This document shows positions 53,782 to 62,049 of a stretch of DNA of 64,000 nucleotides, piece by piece (position 1 is the stretch's first letter; each line of letters begins with the position of its first letter). Position numbers and translations under genes: made by a program. A model generated the notes under the pieces. It had not been told where the DNA came from and ran no database searches. It was given only the letters and a program-made list of their open reading frames with translations. The stretch is from NCBI GenBank assembly GCA_024234075.1, contig JACKOV010000003.1:372001-436000 (forward strand), written 5' to 3'. This stretch comes from Nevskiaceae bacterium (GTDB lineage: Bacteria > Pseudomonadota > Gammaproteobacteria > Steroidobacterales > Steroidobacteraceae).

Positions 53782-55139
53782 ATCAGGAACAACGCCGCCA
53801 GGCCAAGCAGCGAAGCGAAACCGATGCAATCGGTGAAGGTCGTCAGGAACACGCCGGCGGCCAGGGCCGGGTCGATGTTCAGTCGCCGCAAGGCCAGCGG
53901 CACCAGCACGCCGACTGCGGCGGCGGCCAGCAGGTTGATCATCATCGAGGCGGCGATGATCGCGGCGATCCGCCACGTGTCGAACCAGAATGCCGCGATG
54001 CTGCCGACTACTGTGGCCGCGATCAGCCCGTTGACAACGCCGACGCCCATTTCCTTGAACAGCAGCCAGCGGGCGTTCGACCACTGCACCTGGCCGAGTG
54101 CCAGGCCGCGCACCATCAGGGTCACGGTCTGCGTGCCGGCGATGCCGCCCATCGAGGCGACGATCGGCATCAGTGCGGCGAGCGCGGCCACGCGGGCGAT
54201 CGTGCCTTCGAAGTTGCGTACCACGGATGCGGCCAGGAAGGCGGTGACCAGGTTGATGCCGAGCCACAGCAGGCGGCGTCGGGTCGAGGGCAGGACGCCG
54301 GCGAACAGGTCTTCTTCGTCGCGCAGGCCGGCCATCGACAGCACCGAGTGCTCGGCTTCCTCGCGGATCACGTCGACCACGTCGTCGACGGTGATGCGCC
54401 CGAGCAGCTTGCCGTCGAGACCGACGACCGCGGCCGACACCAGGTCGCGGTCCTGGAACAGTTGCGCGACTTCCTGGGCGGGCATCTGCGGCTCGATCCG
54501 CGGGGCTTCGGTATCCAGGGTCTCGCCGACCGTGCGCTCCGGATCGCCGATGATGATCTGCGTCAGGCTGATGGTGCCGAGGTAGCGGTCGTTGCGGTCG
54601 ACCACGAACAGGCTGTCGGTGCGGGCCGGCAGGTCGCCGCGCATGCGCAGGTAGCGCAGCACGACCTCCAGGGTGACGTCGGCCCGCACGCTGACGGTGT
54701 CGGTGTTCATCAGGCCGCCGGCGCTGTCGTCCGGCCAGGCGAGCACCGTGCGCAGGCGTTCGCGATCCTGCTGGTCCATCGAGCGCAGCAGCTGCAGCGT
54801 CACGGCTTCGGGCAGGTCGCCGACCAGGTCGGCGAGATCGTCGACCTCCATGCCTTCGGTGGCGGCGACCAGCTCTTCGGCTTCCATGCCCTCGATCAGC
54901 GCCTGGCGCACGCTGTCGTTGAGCTCCACCAGCACGTTGCCTTCGAGCTCCGGGTCGACGAATTCCCAGACGATCTCGCGCTGTTGCGGCGGCAGGGATT
55001 CGAGCAGCAGCGCGATCTCGGCCGGATGCAGCGCGTTGACCATGCGATGCGCCTGACGCAGCGTGCCGGAGTCGAGCGCGTCCCGCAGCGCCGACAGGCG
55101 CCCGTCCTTCTTCATCTCGCTGGACAAGGGAATGGACAT
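53778..55139 (-). CDS. mgtE: Magnesium transporter MgtE
   Basis: MgtE is a Mg2+-gated channel for Mg2+ uptake. The 453-residue protein has a helical N domain (HPAEIALLLESLPPQQREIVWEFVD), a tandem CBS pair (about 130-260, with DRNDRYLGTISLTQII and AQEVAQLFQDRDLVSAAVV) whose acidic residues sense cytosolic Mg2+, and a five-helix membrane domain beginning RRLLWLGINLVTAFLAASVV. The pore-region GGIAGTQTVTLMVRGLALGQV is conserved (family: GGNAGxQ...). It follows rapZ on the same strand; the intervening 139 bp hold a long hairpin. Its stop codon overlaps the convergent patatin stop in the sequence CTAG. Confidence 0.95.
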   Translation of the reverse strand: MSIPLSSEMKKDGRLSALRDALDSGTLRQAHRMVNALHPAEIALLLESLPPQQREIVWEFVDPELEGNVLVELNDSVRQALIEGMEAEELVAATEGMEVDDLADLVGDLPEAVTLQLLRSMDQQDRERLRTVLAWPDDSAGGLMNTDTVSVRADVTLEVVLRYLRMRGDLPARTDSLFVVDRNDRYLGTISLTQIIIGDPERTVGETLDTEAPRIEPQMPAQEVAQLFQDRDLVSAAVVGLDGKLLGRITVDDVVDVIREEAEHSVLSMAGLRDEEDLFAGVLPSTRRRLLWLGINLVTAFLAASVVRNFEGTIARVAALAALMPIVASMGGIAGTQTVTLMVRGLALGQVQWSNARWLLFKEMGVGVVNGLIAATVVGSIAAFWFDTWRIAAIIAASMMINLLAAAAVGVLVPLALRRLNIDPALAAGVFLTTFTDCIGFASLLGLAALFLI

Positions 55140-55242
55140 TGCGCGTCACTCGCTGCGCAGGGCGCCGCGAGTGTAGCCGTCGCGAACTACAGTCGCCAGC
55201 GAGGCTGACGTACGTCTTGCGGTGATCCGCGGCGCGTCGCAT

Positions 55243-55277
55243 CGCGACGACGCCGGGTATCGCCCAGCGTCGTCGCG
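55243..55277 (-). terminator. 15-bp hairpin 1 nt after rapZ, ahead of mgtE
   Basis: On the minus strand CGCGACGACGC-U-GGG-CGAUA-CCC-G-GCGUCGUCGCG folds into an 11-bp stem, one U-G pair and 3 more pairs around a 5-nt loop. The U-G pair would be C-A on the plus strand, so RNA function is on the minus strand. No U-tract follows. It may end rapZ transcripts or belong to a regulated mgtE leader. Confidence 0.55.
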
Positions 55278-55278
55278 G

Positions 55279-56196
55279 TCAGTGGGGTGGGGCGGGTTGC
55301 TGCGCCAGCGCCGGTTGGCTGGTCGCGGGCAGGGCGCTGTGCCGGGCCAGCAGGTCAGGAAAGCTGGCGGCGAAATGCTCGGCCAGGCGCTCGACCAGGT
55401 AGACCGAGCGATGCCGGCCGCCAGTGCAACCGATCGCGATGGTGAGGTAGCGGCGGTTGCTGGCCTGATGTTCGACGATCCGCGCCTCGAGAAAGGCGAT
55501 GATGTCGTTGAGCAGACGCTTGACGCTCGACTGTGCTTCGAGCCAGCGCGCCACCTGGGGATCGCGCCCGGTGAAGAGCCGCAGGGAGATGTCCCAGTAG
55601 GGGTTCGGCAGGGTGCGGGCATCGAACACGAAGTCCGCGTCCCCGGGCAGGCCGTGCTTGAAACCGAAGGACACGAACGTGATCGACAACCGCCCGGTGC
55701 TGCGCTGCTCGATCCGCCGGGCGACCACATCGCGCAGGTCGTGCACGCCCATCCGCGAGGTGTCGATCACCAGATCGGCAGCGTTGATCATCGGCTCGAG
55801 CATGCGACGCTCGAGGGCGATCGCTTCGCGCAGTGCGAGACCGTCGCGTGCCAGGGGATGGCGGCGCTTGGTTTCGACATAGCGGCGCAGCAGGTCGTCG
55901 TCTGTGGCGAGCAGGAACAACACCTCGCAGCGGATGCCGCTGCGCTTGAGCTCGTCGATCGTCGCCGGCACGCCGCTGATCTCCTGCTCGCCGCCGCGCG
56001 CGTCGAGCCCGATGGCCATGCGGTCGTAGGTGCGGTCCTTGCTGCGCACCGTGTGGGAGATCAGCGGCGCGAGCATCGCCGCCGGCATGTTGTCGATGCA
56101 GTAATAGCCCGCATCCTCCAGGGCATTGAGCGCCACGCTCTTGCCGGCGCCGGAGAGGCCGCTGACGAAGATCAGGCGCATGCGAGGGGTGGGCAT
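55279..56196 (-). CDS. rapZ: RNase adapter protein RapZ
   Basis: RapZ is a P-loop protein that in enterobacteria senses glucosamine 6-phosphate and guides RNase E to the small RNA GlmZ. The 305-residue protein has Walker A VSGLSGAGKS at 11-20, YYCIDNMPAAML, RRHPLA, VIDTSRMGVHDLR, SFGFKHGLPGDADFVFDARTLPNPYW in the second half, and TIAIGCTGGRHRSVYLVE near 260 (the RNA- and ligand-binding C-terminal domain). It follows hpf after 23 nt. ptsN, hprK and npr, usually found beside it, are missing. Its native role in bacteria without GlmZ is open. The ATG has no clear Shine-Dalgarno sequence; an internal ATG 15 nt on is possible. Confidence 0.95.
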   Translation of the reverse strand: MPTPRMRLIFVSGLSGAGKSVALNALEDAGYYCIDNMPAAMLAPLISHTVRSKDRTYDRMAIGLDARGGEQEISGVPATIDELKRSGIRCEVLFLLATDDDLLRRYVETKRRHPLARDGLALREAIALERRMLEPMINAADLVIDTSRMGVHDLRDVVARRIEQRSTGRLSITFVSFGFKHGLPGDADFVFDARTLPNPYWDISLRLFTGRDPQVARWLEAQSSVKRLLNDIIAFLEARIVEHQASNRRYLTIAIGCTGGRHRSVYLVERLAEHFAASFPDLLARHSALPATSQPALAQQPAPPH

Positions 56197-56219
56197 GGGT
56201 TGTGCGACCGGCGGGCGTC

Positions 56220-56537
56220 CTACTGACGCGCGCTGCGGCCCTCGATGGCGCGATGGTCGGCCATCTGTTCCTTGCGCTTCTTCACCATGCGGTCGAGCTT
56301 GTCGACCAGCGCGTCGATGGCCGCGTACATGTTGCCGTCGATCGCGTCCGCATGGATGTCGGGGCCGCGGACCTTGAGGGTGGCCTCGGCTTTCTGCTCG
56401 AGCTTCTCGACCGACAACACGCAGTGCACGTCGATGACGTGGTCGAAATGCCGCACGATCTTTTCCATCTTCTTCTCGACGTAGGCACGCATCGCGGGCG
56501 TCACTTCGACATGGTGGCCGGACACTTGAAGCTGCAT
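56220..56537 (-). CDS. hpf: Ribosome hibernation promoting factor, short form
   Basis: Hpf binds the 30S subunit in stationary phase and helps form 100S ribosome dimers. The 105-residue protein begins MQLQVSGHHVEVTPAMRAYVEKKMEKI and has FDHVIDVHCVLSVEKLEQKAEATLKV and DGNMYAAIDALVDKLDRMVKKRKEQ. The length is that of short Hpf/YhbH, without the dimerisation tail of long forms. AAGGAG 6 nt before the ATG is one of the best ribosome-binding sites of the window. It lies between rpoN and rapZ, as in most gammaproteobacteria. Confidence 0.96.
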   Translation of the reverse strand: MQLQVSGHHVEVTPAMRAYVEKKMEKIVRHFDHVIDVHCVLSVEKLEQKAEATLKVRGPDIHADAIDGNMYAAIDALVDKLDRMVKKRKEQMADHRAIEGRSARQ

Positions 56538-56566
56538 GATGTTCTCCTTTTGGGTTTCTCGTTGCG

Positions 56567-58009
56567 TCATCTGGCGGCGGCACGTTTGCGTTCGGCCGAC
56601 GAGGCGATGCCCATCGCCTCGCGGTACTTGGCCACCGTGCGCCGCGCCACCGGGATCCCCTCGCCGGAAAGGATCTCGGCAATTCGACTGTCTGAAAGCG
56701 GGCTGTCGGCCGCCTCCTCGCGCACCAACTTGCGGATCTTGGCGCGGATCGCCGTGGAGGAGGTGCCCTGGCCGCCTTCGCTCTCGACCTGGCTTGAGAA
56801 GAAATAGCGCAGCTCGAACACGCCCCGCGGCGTCAGCATGTATTTGCCCGAGGTGACGCGCGAGATCGTGGACTCGTGCATCGAAATCGCTTCGGCGATG
56901 TCTTTGAGGATCATCGGGCGCATGTATTCCTCGCCCTGCTCGAGGAAGTCGGACTGGCGTTCGACGATCGCACGCGCCACCTTGAGCATGGTGTCGTTGC
57001 GGATCTCGAGGCTCTTCAGCAGCCAGCGCGCTTCCTGCAGTTGGCCGCGCATCGTGGTGTGGGTGGAGTTGCGGCCGATCAGGCTGGCATAGCCTTCGTT
57101 GAGGCGCACGCGCGGCACGGTCGCCGGGTTCAGCTCGACCGCCCAGCCGCGTTCGGTACGGCGGACGAAGACGTCGGGCACGACATACTCCGGTGCGCCG
57201 GCGCCGACGATCGCGCCCGGCCGCGGATGGCAGCCGCGCACCAGGGCGAGGGCGCTGGCGACGGATTCGTCTTCGGCGGCGAGCGCGCGCTTCAACTGCG
57301 CCAGGTCGCGTCCCGCGACCAGCTCGAGGTGGTGCTCGGCGATACTCCGCGCCAGAGCGAGGTCGGGCGTGCCGGGATCGAGCTGGCCGAGCTGCAGCAG
57401 GATGCATTCGGAGACCGAACGTGCGCCGACGCCGGGTGGATCGAGCATCTGGACCAGCATCAGGACTCGTTCGACCTCTTCCTCGTCGGCTTCGACTTCC
57501 GGGCGCAGCGTTGCGGCGATGTCGGTCAGCGAGTCGATCAGGTAACCGTCGTCGTTGATCGCATCGACGATGGCGGAGGCGATGGCTTGATCGCCCGGCG
57601 ACAGGCCGGCCAGTTCGAGCTGGCCGAGCAGGTATTCGTGCAGGGTCTCGCCTACGGCATCAGCCACATCCTGCGGGCGATCGTCGTCCCCGGAATACGT
57701 ACTTTCACCCGGGCTCGAACTGCGATCCGACCAGTTGTCGTCGACGATCTCGACTTCGGCGAGCGCTTCGTCCTGGTCCGCGCCGCGGTCGGTTGCGGGG
57801 GATTCCACGGTCGGCGGCGTGAGCGCCTCGAACACGCCCGTCGCCTCGGTCTCGTCGACCGCCTCGAGCATGATGTTGCTTTCGAGCAATTCACGGACGT
57901 GGGCTTGCAGTTCGAGGGCAGGCATCTGCAGGAGGCGGATGGCCTGCTGCAGCTGCGGGGTCATCGTCAGTTGCTGACCCAGCTTGAGCTGCAGAGAAGG
58001 TTTCAGCAT
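56567..58009 (-). CDS. rpoN: RNA polymerase sigma-54 factor
   Basis: Sigma-54 directs RNA polymerase to -24/-12 promoters that need an enhancer-binding ATPase. The 480-residue protein begins MLKPSLQLKLGQQLTMTPQLQQAIRLLQ (region I, activator response) in two halves, followed by an acidic region II (about 60-120), the core-binding domain, a helix-turn-helix (ISMHESTISRVTSGKYMLTPRGVFELRYFFS in segments) and the RpoN box ARRTVAKYREAMGIASS near the C-terminus, which reads the -24 element. It lies between lptB and hpf, the usual order. The frame extends upstream without homology. Confidence 0.97.
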   Translation of the reverse strand: MLKPSLQLKLGQQLTMTPQLQQAIRLLQMPALELQAHVRELLESNIMLEAVDETEATGVFEALTPPTVESPATDRGADQDEALAEVEIVDDNWSDRSSSPGESTYSGDDDRPQDVADAVGETLHEYLLGQLELAGLSPGDQAIASAIVDAINDDGYLIDSLTDIAATLRPEVEADEEEVERVLMLVQMLDPPGVGARSVSECILLQLGQLDPGTPDLALARSIAEHHLELVAGRDLAQLKRALAAEDESVASALALVRGCHPRPGAIVGAGAPEYVVPDVFVRRTERGWAVELNPATVPRVRLNEGYASLIGRNSTHTTMRGQLQEARWLLKSLEIRNDTMLKVARAIVERQSDFLEQGEEYMRPMILKDIAEAISMHESTISRVTSGKYMLTPRGVFELRYFFSSQVESEGGQGTSSTAIRAKIRKLVREEAADSPLSDSRIAEILSGEGIPVARRTVAKYREAMGIASSAERKRAAAR

Positions 58010-58061
58010 GTCTCGGTAATGCGACGACCGGGCGACGCTGGCGTCGGCGGGCGACCCTCTC

Positions 58062-58787
<726 letters not shown>

Positions 58788-58800
58788 CGCGGCTGCCCCG

Positions 58801-59634
58801 TCACGACGGATCGCCGGTCGTGTCGCCGACCGGATCGCCGGGTGGATTACCGGCAGGATCGGCGGTCGGCGCTGCGTCGGGCGGTGCGGCCGGATCGGCG
58901 GTCGGTGCTGTGCCGGGGGTCGCGACCGGATCGGTCGCCGGGGCTGCCGCACCGGCCTCGCCGGGCTCGCGCGGCCGGATGGTGATCTGCACCCGGTCGG
59001 ACTGGCCGGGTCGGGTGCTGGACTGCACGCGCTGGGCCCGGACATCGTAGGTGAGCCGCTGGCCGCGGATTTCGTTGCGACCGTCGGTCAGCCAGGCATC
59101 GCCGTCCAGGGTCACGGTACCGGCGCCGAAGTCGTAATCGATCGCACCGGCATGGCCGCGCGCGGTCTCGGTGCTGCCGGTGCGGGGCTGCTCGAATTCC
59201 GCCGGGGTACCGCGAATCCGCGCGCTGGCGACCCGGTTGGCCGTGAACCGCACGGTCGCCTCGTTCGAGCGCAGGGCACCGTCGTCGGTGTTGATGCGCA
59301 CCGCGCCGGTGAACGTCCAGGTGGCGTCGTCGAAGTCGAGTCCCGTGGCACGCGCCTCGCGGGCGGCGACGCGCACCGTGCCCTGGGTGATCACGATGTC
59401 GCGGAACACCAGCGTGTTGTTGCGGTAATCAACGTCGGAAGACGCGGCATCGAGCGTGACGGTGCCGGCGGCGCGTGTGCCTTGCCGCTCGGCTGCCGGC
59501 AGCCCGGATGCCAGCAGCAGCAAGGCCATGCCGGCCAGCAGCGCCACCGGCACGGCGGGGCGTCGATCTGCGCAGGGCCGATCGGCGGCGGCGGGACGAG
59601 CGGGATCCCGCCGGTTAGGGAGCGAAGCGGCCAT
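58801..59634 (-). CDS. lptA: LPS transport periplasmic protein LptA with long repetitive C-terminal tail
   Basis: LptA forms the periplasmic bridge that carries LPS to LptDE. The 277-residue protein has an N-terminal signal region (VALLAGMALLLLASGLPAAE) after about 28 basic/Pro-rich residues, then the OstA beta-jellyroll from about 55 to 215 (DYRNNTLVFRDIVITQGTVRV, ARGHAGAIDYDFGAGTVTLDGDAWLTDGRNEIRG in pieces). The last 50 or so residues are a low-complexity Ala/Pro/Thr/Asp tail with APTADPA twice, encoded by imperfect tandem DNA repeats. E. coli LptA is 185 residues, so the tail and long leader are extra. It overlaps lptC by 20 bp. Confidence 0.93.
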   Translation of the reverse strand: MAASLPNRRDPARPAAADRPCADRRPAVPVALLAGMALLLLASGLPAAERQGTRAAGTVTLDAASSDVDYRNNTLVFRDIVITQGTVRVAAREARATGLDFDDATWTFTGAVRINTDDGALRSNEATVRFTANRVASARIRGTPAEFEQPRTGSTETARGHAGAIDYDFGAGTVTLDGDAWLTDGRNEIRGQRLTYDVRAQRVQSSTRPGQSDRVQITIRPREPGEAGAAAPATDPVATPGTAPTADPAAPPDAAPTADPAGNPPGDPVGDTTGDPS

Positions 59635-60232
59635 GTACGTTCGATTCTAGTCGGACCTGCCGTTGCTTCAAGTTCGCATCGAGCCCGCGGGCCTGCAGCC
59701 ATCTGCCCGCCATCCGCAAGGTGACGTCGGCCGCGGTCGTGACCCGCGCCGGGCCGAACTCGTAGCGCAGCGTTTCGGAACGGATCTCGAGCGCTTCGCC
59801 GCCGGTTCCGGCCGAGCCGGTGTCGATGCGGCCGGTGACGCGCACGTCGCCGAGCAGATCGATCCGCGAGGCGTCTTCGGGCATCAGTCCACCCCGGGCC
59901 CGCAACTGCCACGGTGCCGCCGCGTCGTCGGCGTGCACTTCCATCGACAGGTGCTCGAGGCCGACCTCGAGCGTGCGCGGATCCTGGCGGATGGCAGCCG
60001 CCCGCAGCGTGTAGCGTGGCTGGCCATCCGGGCCGGTTTCGACGATGCGTGCGTCGCTGGCCGAATAGCCGGTGTCGAGGCTCTGCGAGCTGGCGGTCGC
60101 GTCGCCGTCGTCGATGCCGCTGGTGCAGCCGGCCAACGGCAGCAGTGCTGGCAGCAGCAGGGCCGGCAGCAGGCCGGCGCGGCGCCGGGGTTCGAGCGGT
60201 GGCGGCTGCACGGGTTCGTGCTCAGCGGGCAC
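59615..60232 (-). CDS. lptC: LPS export protein LptC with lipobox-like N-terminus
   Basis: LptC links the inner-membrane transporter to the LptA bridge. From a GTG overlapping kdsC by 11 bp, the protein is 205 residues. After a short Arg-rich stretch comes a hydrophobic segment LLPALLLPALLPLAGC, which ends in a lipobox-like LAGC with Cys at position 36. Known LptC proteins have a plain membrane anchor here. The rest is the LptC beta-fold: PDGQPRYTLRAAAIRQDPRTLEVGLEHL, WQLRARGGLMPEDASRIDLLGDVRVTG, LRYEFGPARVTTAADVTL. Its place between kdsC and lptA is the standard one. Confidence 0.9.
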   Translation of the reverse strand: MPAEHEPVQPPPLEPRRRAGLLPALLLPALLPLAGCTSGIDDGDATASSQSLDTGYSASDARIVETGPDGQPRYTLRAAAIRQDPRTLEVGLEHLSMEVHADDAAAPWQLRARGGLMPEDASRIDLLGDVRVTGRIDTGSAGTGGEALEIRSETLRYEFGPARVTTAADVTLRMAGRWLQARGLDANLKQRQVRLESNVHGRFAP

Positions 60233-60749
60233 GCGCTGCCAGCAGCCGGTCGCAGACTTCGCGCACCGCGCCCTGGCCGCCCGGCGCCCGGGTGACGACA
60301 TCGGCCGCCGCGAGCGCGTCCGGGTGGGCATCGGCGACCGCGAAGGCCAGGCCGACGGCCTGCATCAATGCGACGTCGGGCGTGTCGTCGCCGACACAAG
60401 CAACGGCGGCCAGCGGCAGGCGCAGGCGCGCGCGCAGCCGCTCGAGCGCCGCCAGCTTGTCGTCGATACCCTGCAGGACGTGGGCGATGCCGAGTTCGCG
60501 CGCCCGCTGTTGCACGGCACGGCTGCGGCGACCGGAGATGATCGCCAGACGCACGCCTTGCCGGCCGAGTGCGCGGATGCCATGGCCGTCGCGGACGTGG
60601 AAGACCTTGAGCTGCTCGCCGCCGGCGTCGAAATACAGGCGGCCGTCGGTCAGTACACCGTCGACGTCGAGCACCAGCAAGCGGATGCCGGCGGCGGCGC
60701 GCTGCAGGGCGGCGGCGGTGACGTGGCGACGGAGGCTGCGGCGGGCCAC
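60222..60749 (-). CDS. kdsC: 3-deoxy-D-manno-octulosonate 8-phosphate phosphatase
   Basis: KdsC dephosphorylates Kdo 8-phosphate to Kdo for LPS. The 175-residue HAD phosphatase has motif I LLVLDVDGVLTDGRLYFD, DGHGIRALGRQGVRLAIISGRRS (motif II), QGIDDKLAALERL (motif III Lys) and VGDDTPDVALMQAVGLAFAVADAHPD (motif IV). This is the C0-type tetrameric form, lacking a cap domain. It starts 8 nt after kdsD. Confidence 0.96.
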   Translation of the reverse strand: MARRSLRRHVTAAALQRAAAGIRLLVLDVDGVLTDGRLYFDAGGEQLKVFHVRDGHGIRALGRQGVRLAIISGRRSRAVQQRARELGIAHVLQGIDDKLAALERLRARLRLPLAAVACVGDDTPDVALMQAVGLAFAVADAHPDALAAADVVTRAPGGQGAVREVCDRLLAARAR

Positions 60750-60757
60750 GGGGTGCC

Positions 60758-61750
60758 TCAGACCACGCCTGCGCGCAGCAGGTCGTGGACGTTCAGCGCG
60801 CCGACCAGCGTGCCGGCGGCATCGACCACCGGCAAGGCGCTGATCCGCCGGGTTTCCATGACGTGCACGGCTTCGGCGGCCAGTTCGCGGGGCCCGATGG
60901 TGTGGCAGCCGCGGGTCATGACGTCCTGCATGGTTGCGGTGTGCACGTCGATGCGTGCATCCAGCATGCGTCGCAGGTCACCGTCGGTGAATATGCCGAG
61001 CACGTGCGCATCCTCGCCCACCACCACGGTCATGCCGAGACCCTTGCGCGACATCTCCAGCAGACCCTGAGAGAGCGGCGTGGTCGGACCGACCTGCGGC
61101 ATGTCGCTGCCGCGGCGCATCACGTCCTCGACGTGCAGCAGCAGTCGGCGGCCGAGCGAGCCGCCCGGATGCGAGCGTGCGAAATCCTCGGCCGTGAAGC
61201 CGCGGGCCTCGAGCAGGGCGACGGCCAGCGCATCGCCCATCGCCAGCGCCGCGGTGGTGCTCGCCGTCGGGGCGAGATTCAGCGGACAGGCTTCTTCCGG
61301 CACGCTGACGTCGAGATGCACGGCGGCGTTGCGGGCCAGCGTGGAGCCGGGGTTGCCGGTCATCGCGATCAGCGGCGTGCCCAGGCGTGCCAGATGCGGC
61401 AGCAGCATCGACAGCTCGGGGGTCTCGCCGGAGTTGGACAGGGCGAGCAGCAGATCCTGGCGGGTGATCATGCCGATGTCGCCGTGGCTGGCTTCGGCCG
61501 GATGCAGGAAGAACGCCGGCGTGCCGGTGCTGGCCAGGGTCGCGGCGATCTTGCGTGCGACATGTCCCGATTTGCCCATGCCGGTGACGACTACCCGCCC
61601 GTGGCAATCGAGGCAGAGGCGGCAGGCCGCGACGAAGGCGGTGTCGACGCGTTGCTGCAGCGCTTCGAGCGCGCGCGCCTCGATCGCCAGCGCGCGGCGG
61701 GCAGCGGTGAGCAGGGCCGTGGCGGCCCGTTCCTGCGCAAGGGAATCCAT
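60758..61750 (-). CDS. kdsD: D-arabinose 5-phosphate isomerase
   Basis: KdsD converts ribulose 5-phosphate to arabinose 5-phosphate, the first precursor of Kdo. The 330-residue protein has a SIS domain (VVVTGMGKSGHVARKIAATLASTGTPAFFLHPAEASHGD in pieces, ALSNSGETPEL, APTASTTAALAMGDALA) and a C-terminal tandem CBS pair (GIFTDGDLRRMLD, ISALPVVDAAGTLVGAL). It closely follows the E. coli protein through to the ending HDLLRAGVV. I start at MDSLAQERA; an ATG 21 nt upstream is possible but approaches the divergent ibaG gene. No Shine-Dalgarno sequence distinguishes them. Confidence 0.95.
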   Translation of the reverse strand: MDSLAQERAATALLTAARRALAIEARALEALQQRVDTAFVAACRLCLDCHGRVVVTGMGKSGHVARKIAATLASTGTPAFFLHPAEASHGDIGMITRQDLLLALSNSGETPELSMLLPHLARLGTPLIAMTGNPGSTLARNAAVHLDVSVPEEACPLNLAPTASTTAALAMGDALAVALLEARGFTAEDFARSHPGGSLGRRLLLHVEDVMRRGSDMPQVGPTTPLSQGLLEMSRKGLGMTVVVGEDAHVLGIFTDGDLRRMLDARIDVHTATMQDVMTRGCHTIGPRELAAEAVHVMETRRISALPVVDAAGTLVGALNVHDLLRAGVV

Positions 61751-61785
61751 GGAATGGCATGATAGCGCCATGAGGAGTTCGAGCC

Positions 61786-62031
61786 ATGCATCCTGATGCC
61801 GTTGCCGACCTGATCCGCGCCGCGCTGCCGGGCGCCGAAGTTCAGGTCGAGTCCGATGACCAGACCCATTTTGCCGCGCGGATCGTCAGCGCCAGCTTCG
61901 CCGGCCAGCGCAGCATCGCCCGGCACCAGATGGTCTACCGCGCGCTGGGCGGCCGGGTCGGCCACGAGATCCACGCGTTGTCGATCGAGGCGCTGACTCC
62001 CGAGGAGGCCGGCACGGGCCGGCCCGGCTGA
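61786..62031 (+). CDS. ibaG: BolA family protein (IbaG-like)
   Basis: IbaG is a BolA-family protein that, with monothiol glutaredoxins, handles Fe-S clusters and acid stress. The 81-residue protein has the BolA fold: ADLIRAALPGAEVQVESDD, HFAARIVSASFAGQRSIARHQMVYRALGG split by the invariant-type His in RHQMVY, and EIHALSIEALTPEE (conserved His). GAGGAG is 8 nt upstream of the ATG. It precedes murA by 18 nt, the same order as in E. coli. Confidence 0.93.
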   Translation: MHPDAVADLIRAALPGAEVQVESDDQTHFAARIVSASFAGQRSIARHQMVYRALGGRVGHEIHALSIEALTPEEAGTGRPG

Positions 62032-62049
62032 ACCCGGCGGCGCCCGTCC

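Noticed and set aside
55140..55278. M-box (magnesium) riboswitch ahead of mgtE
   Set aside because: The 139-bp region lacks the conserved M-box blocks; the hairpin is reported separately as an unassigned structure.
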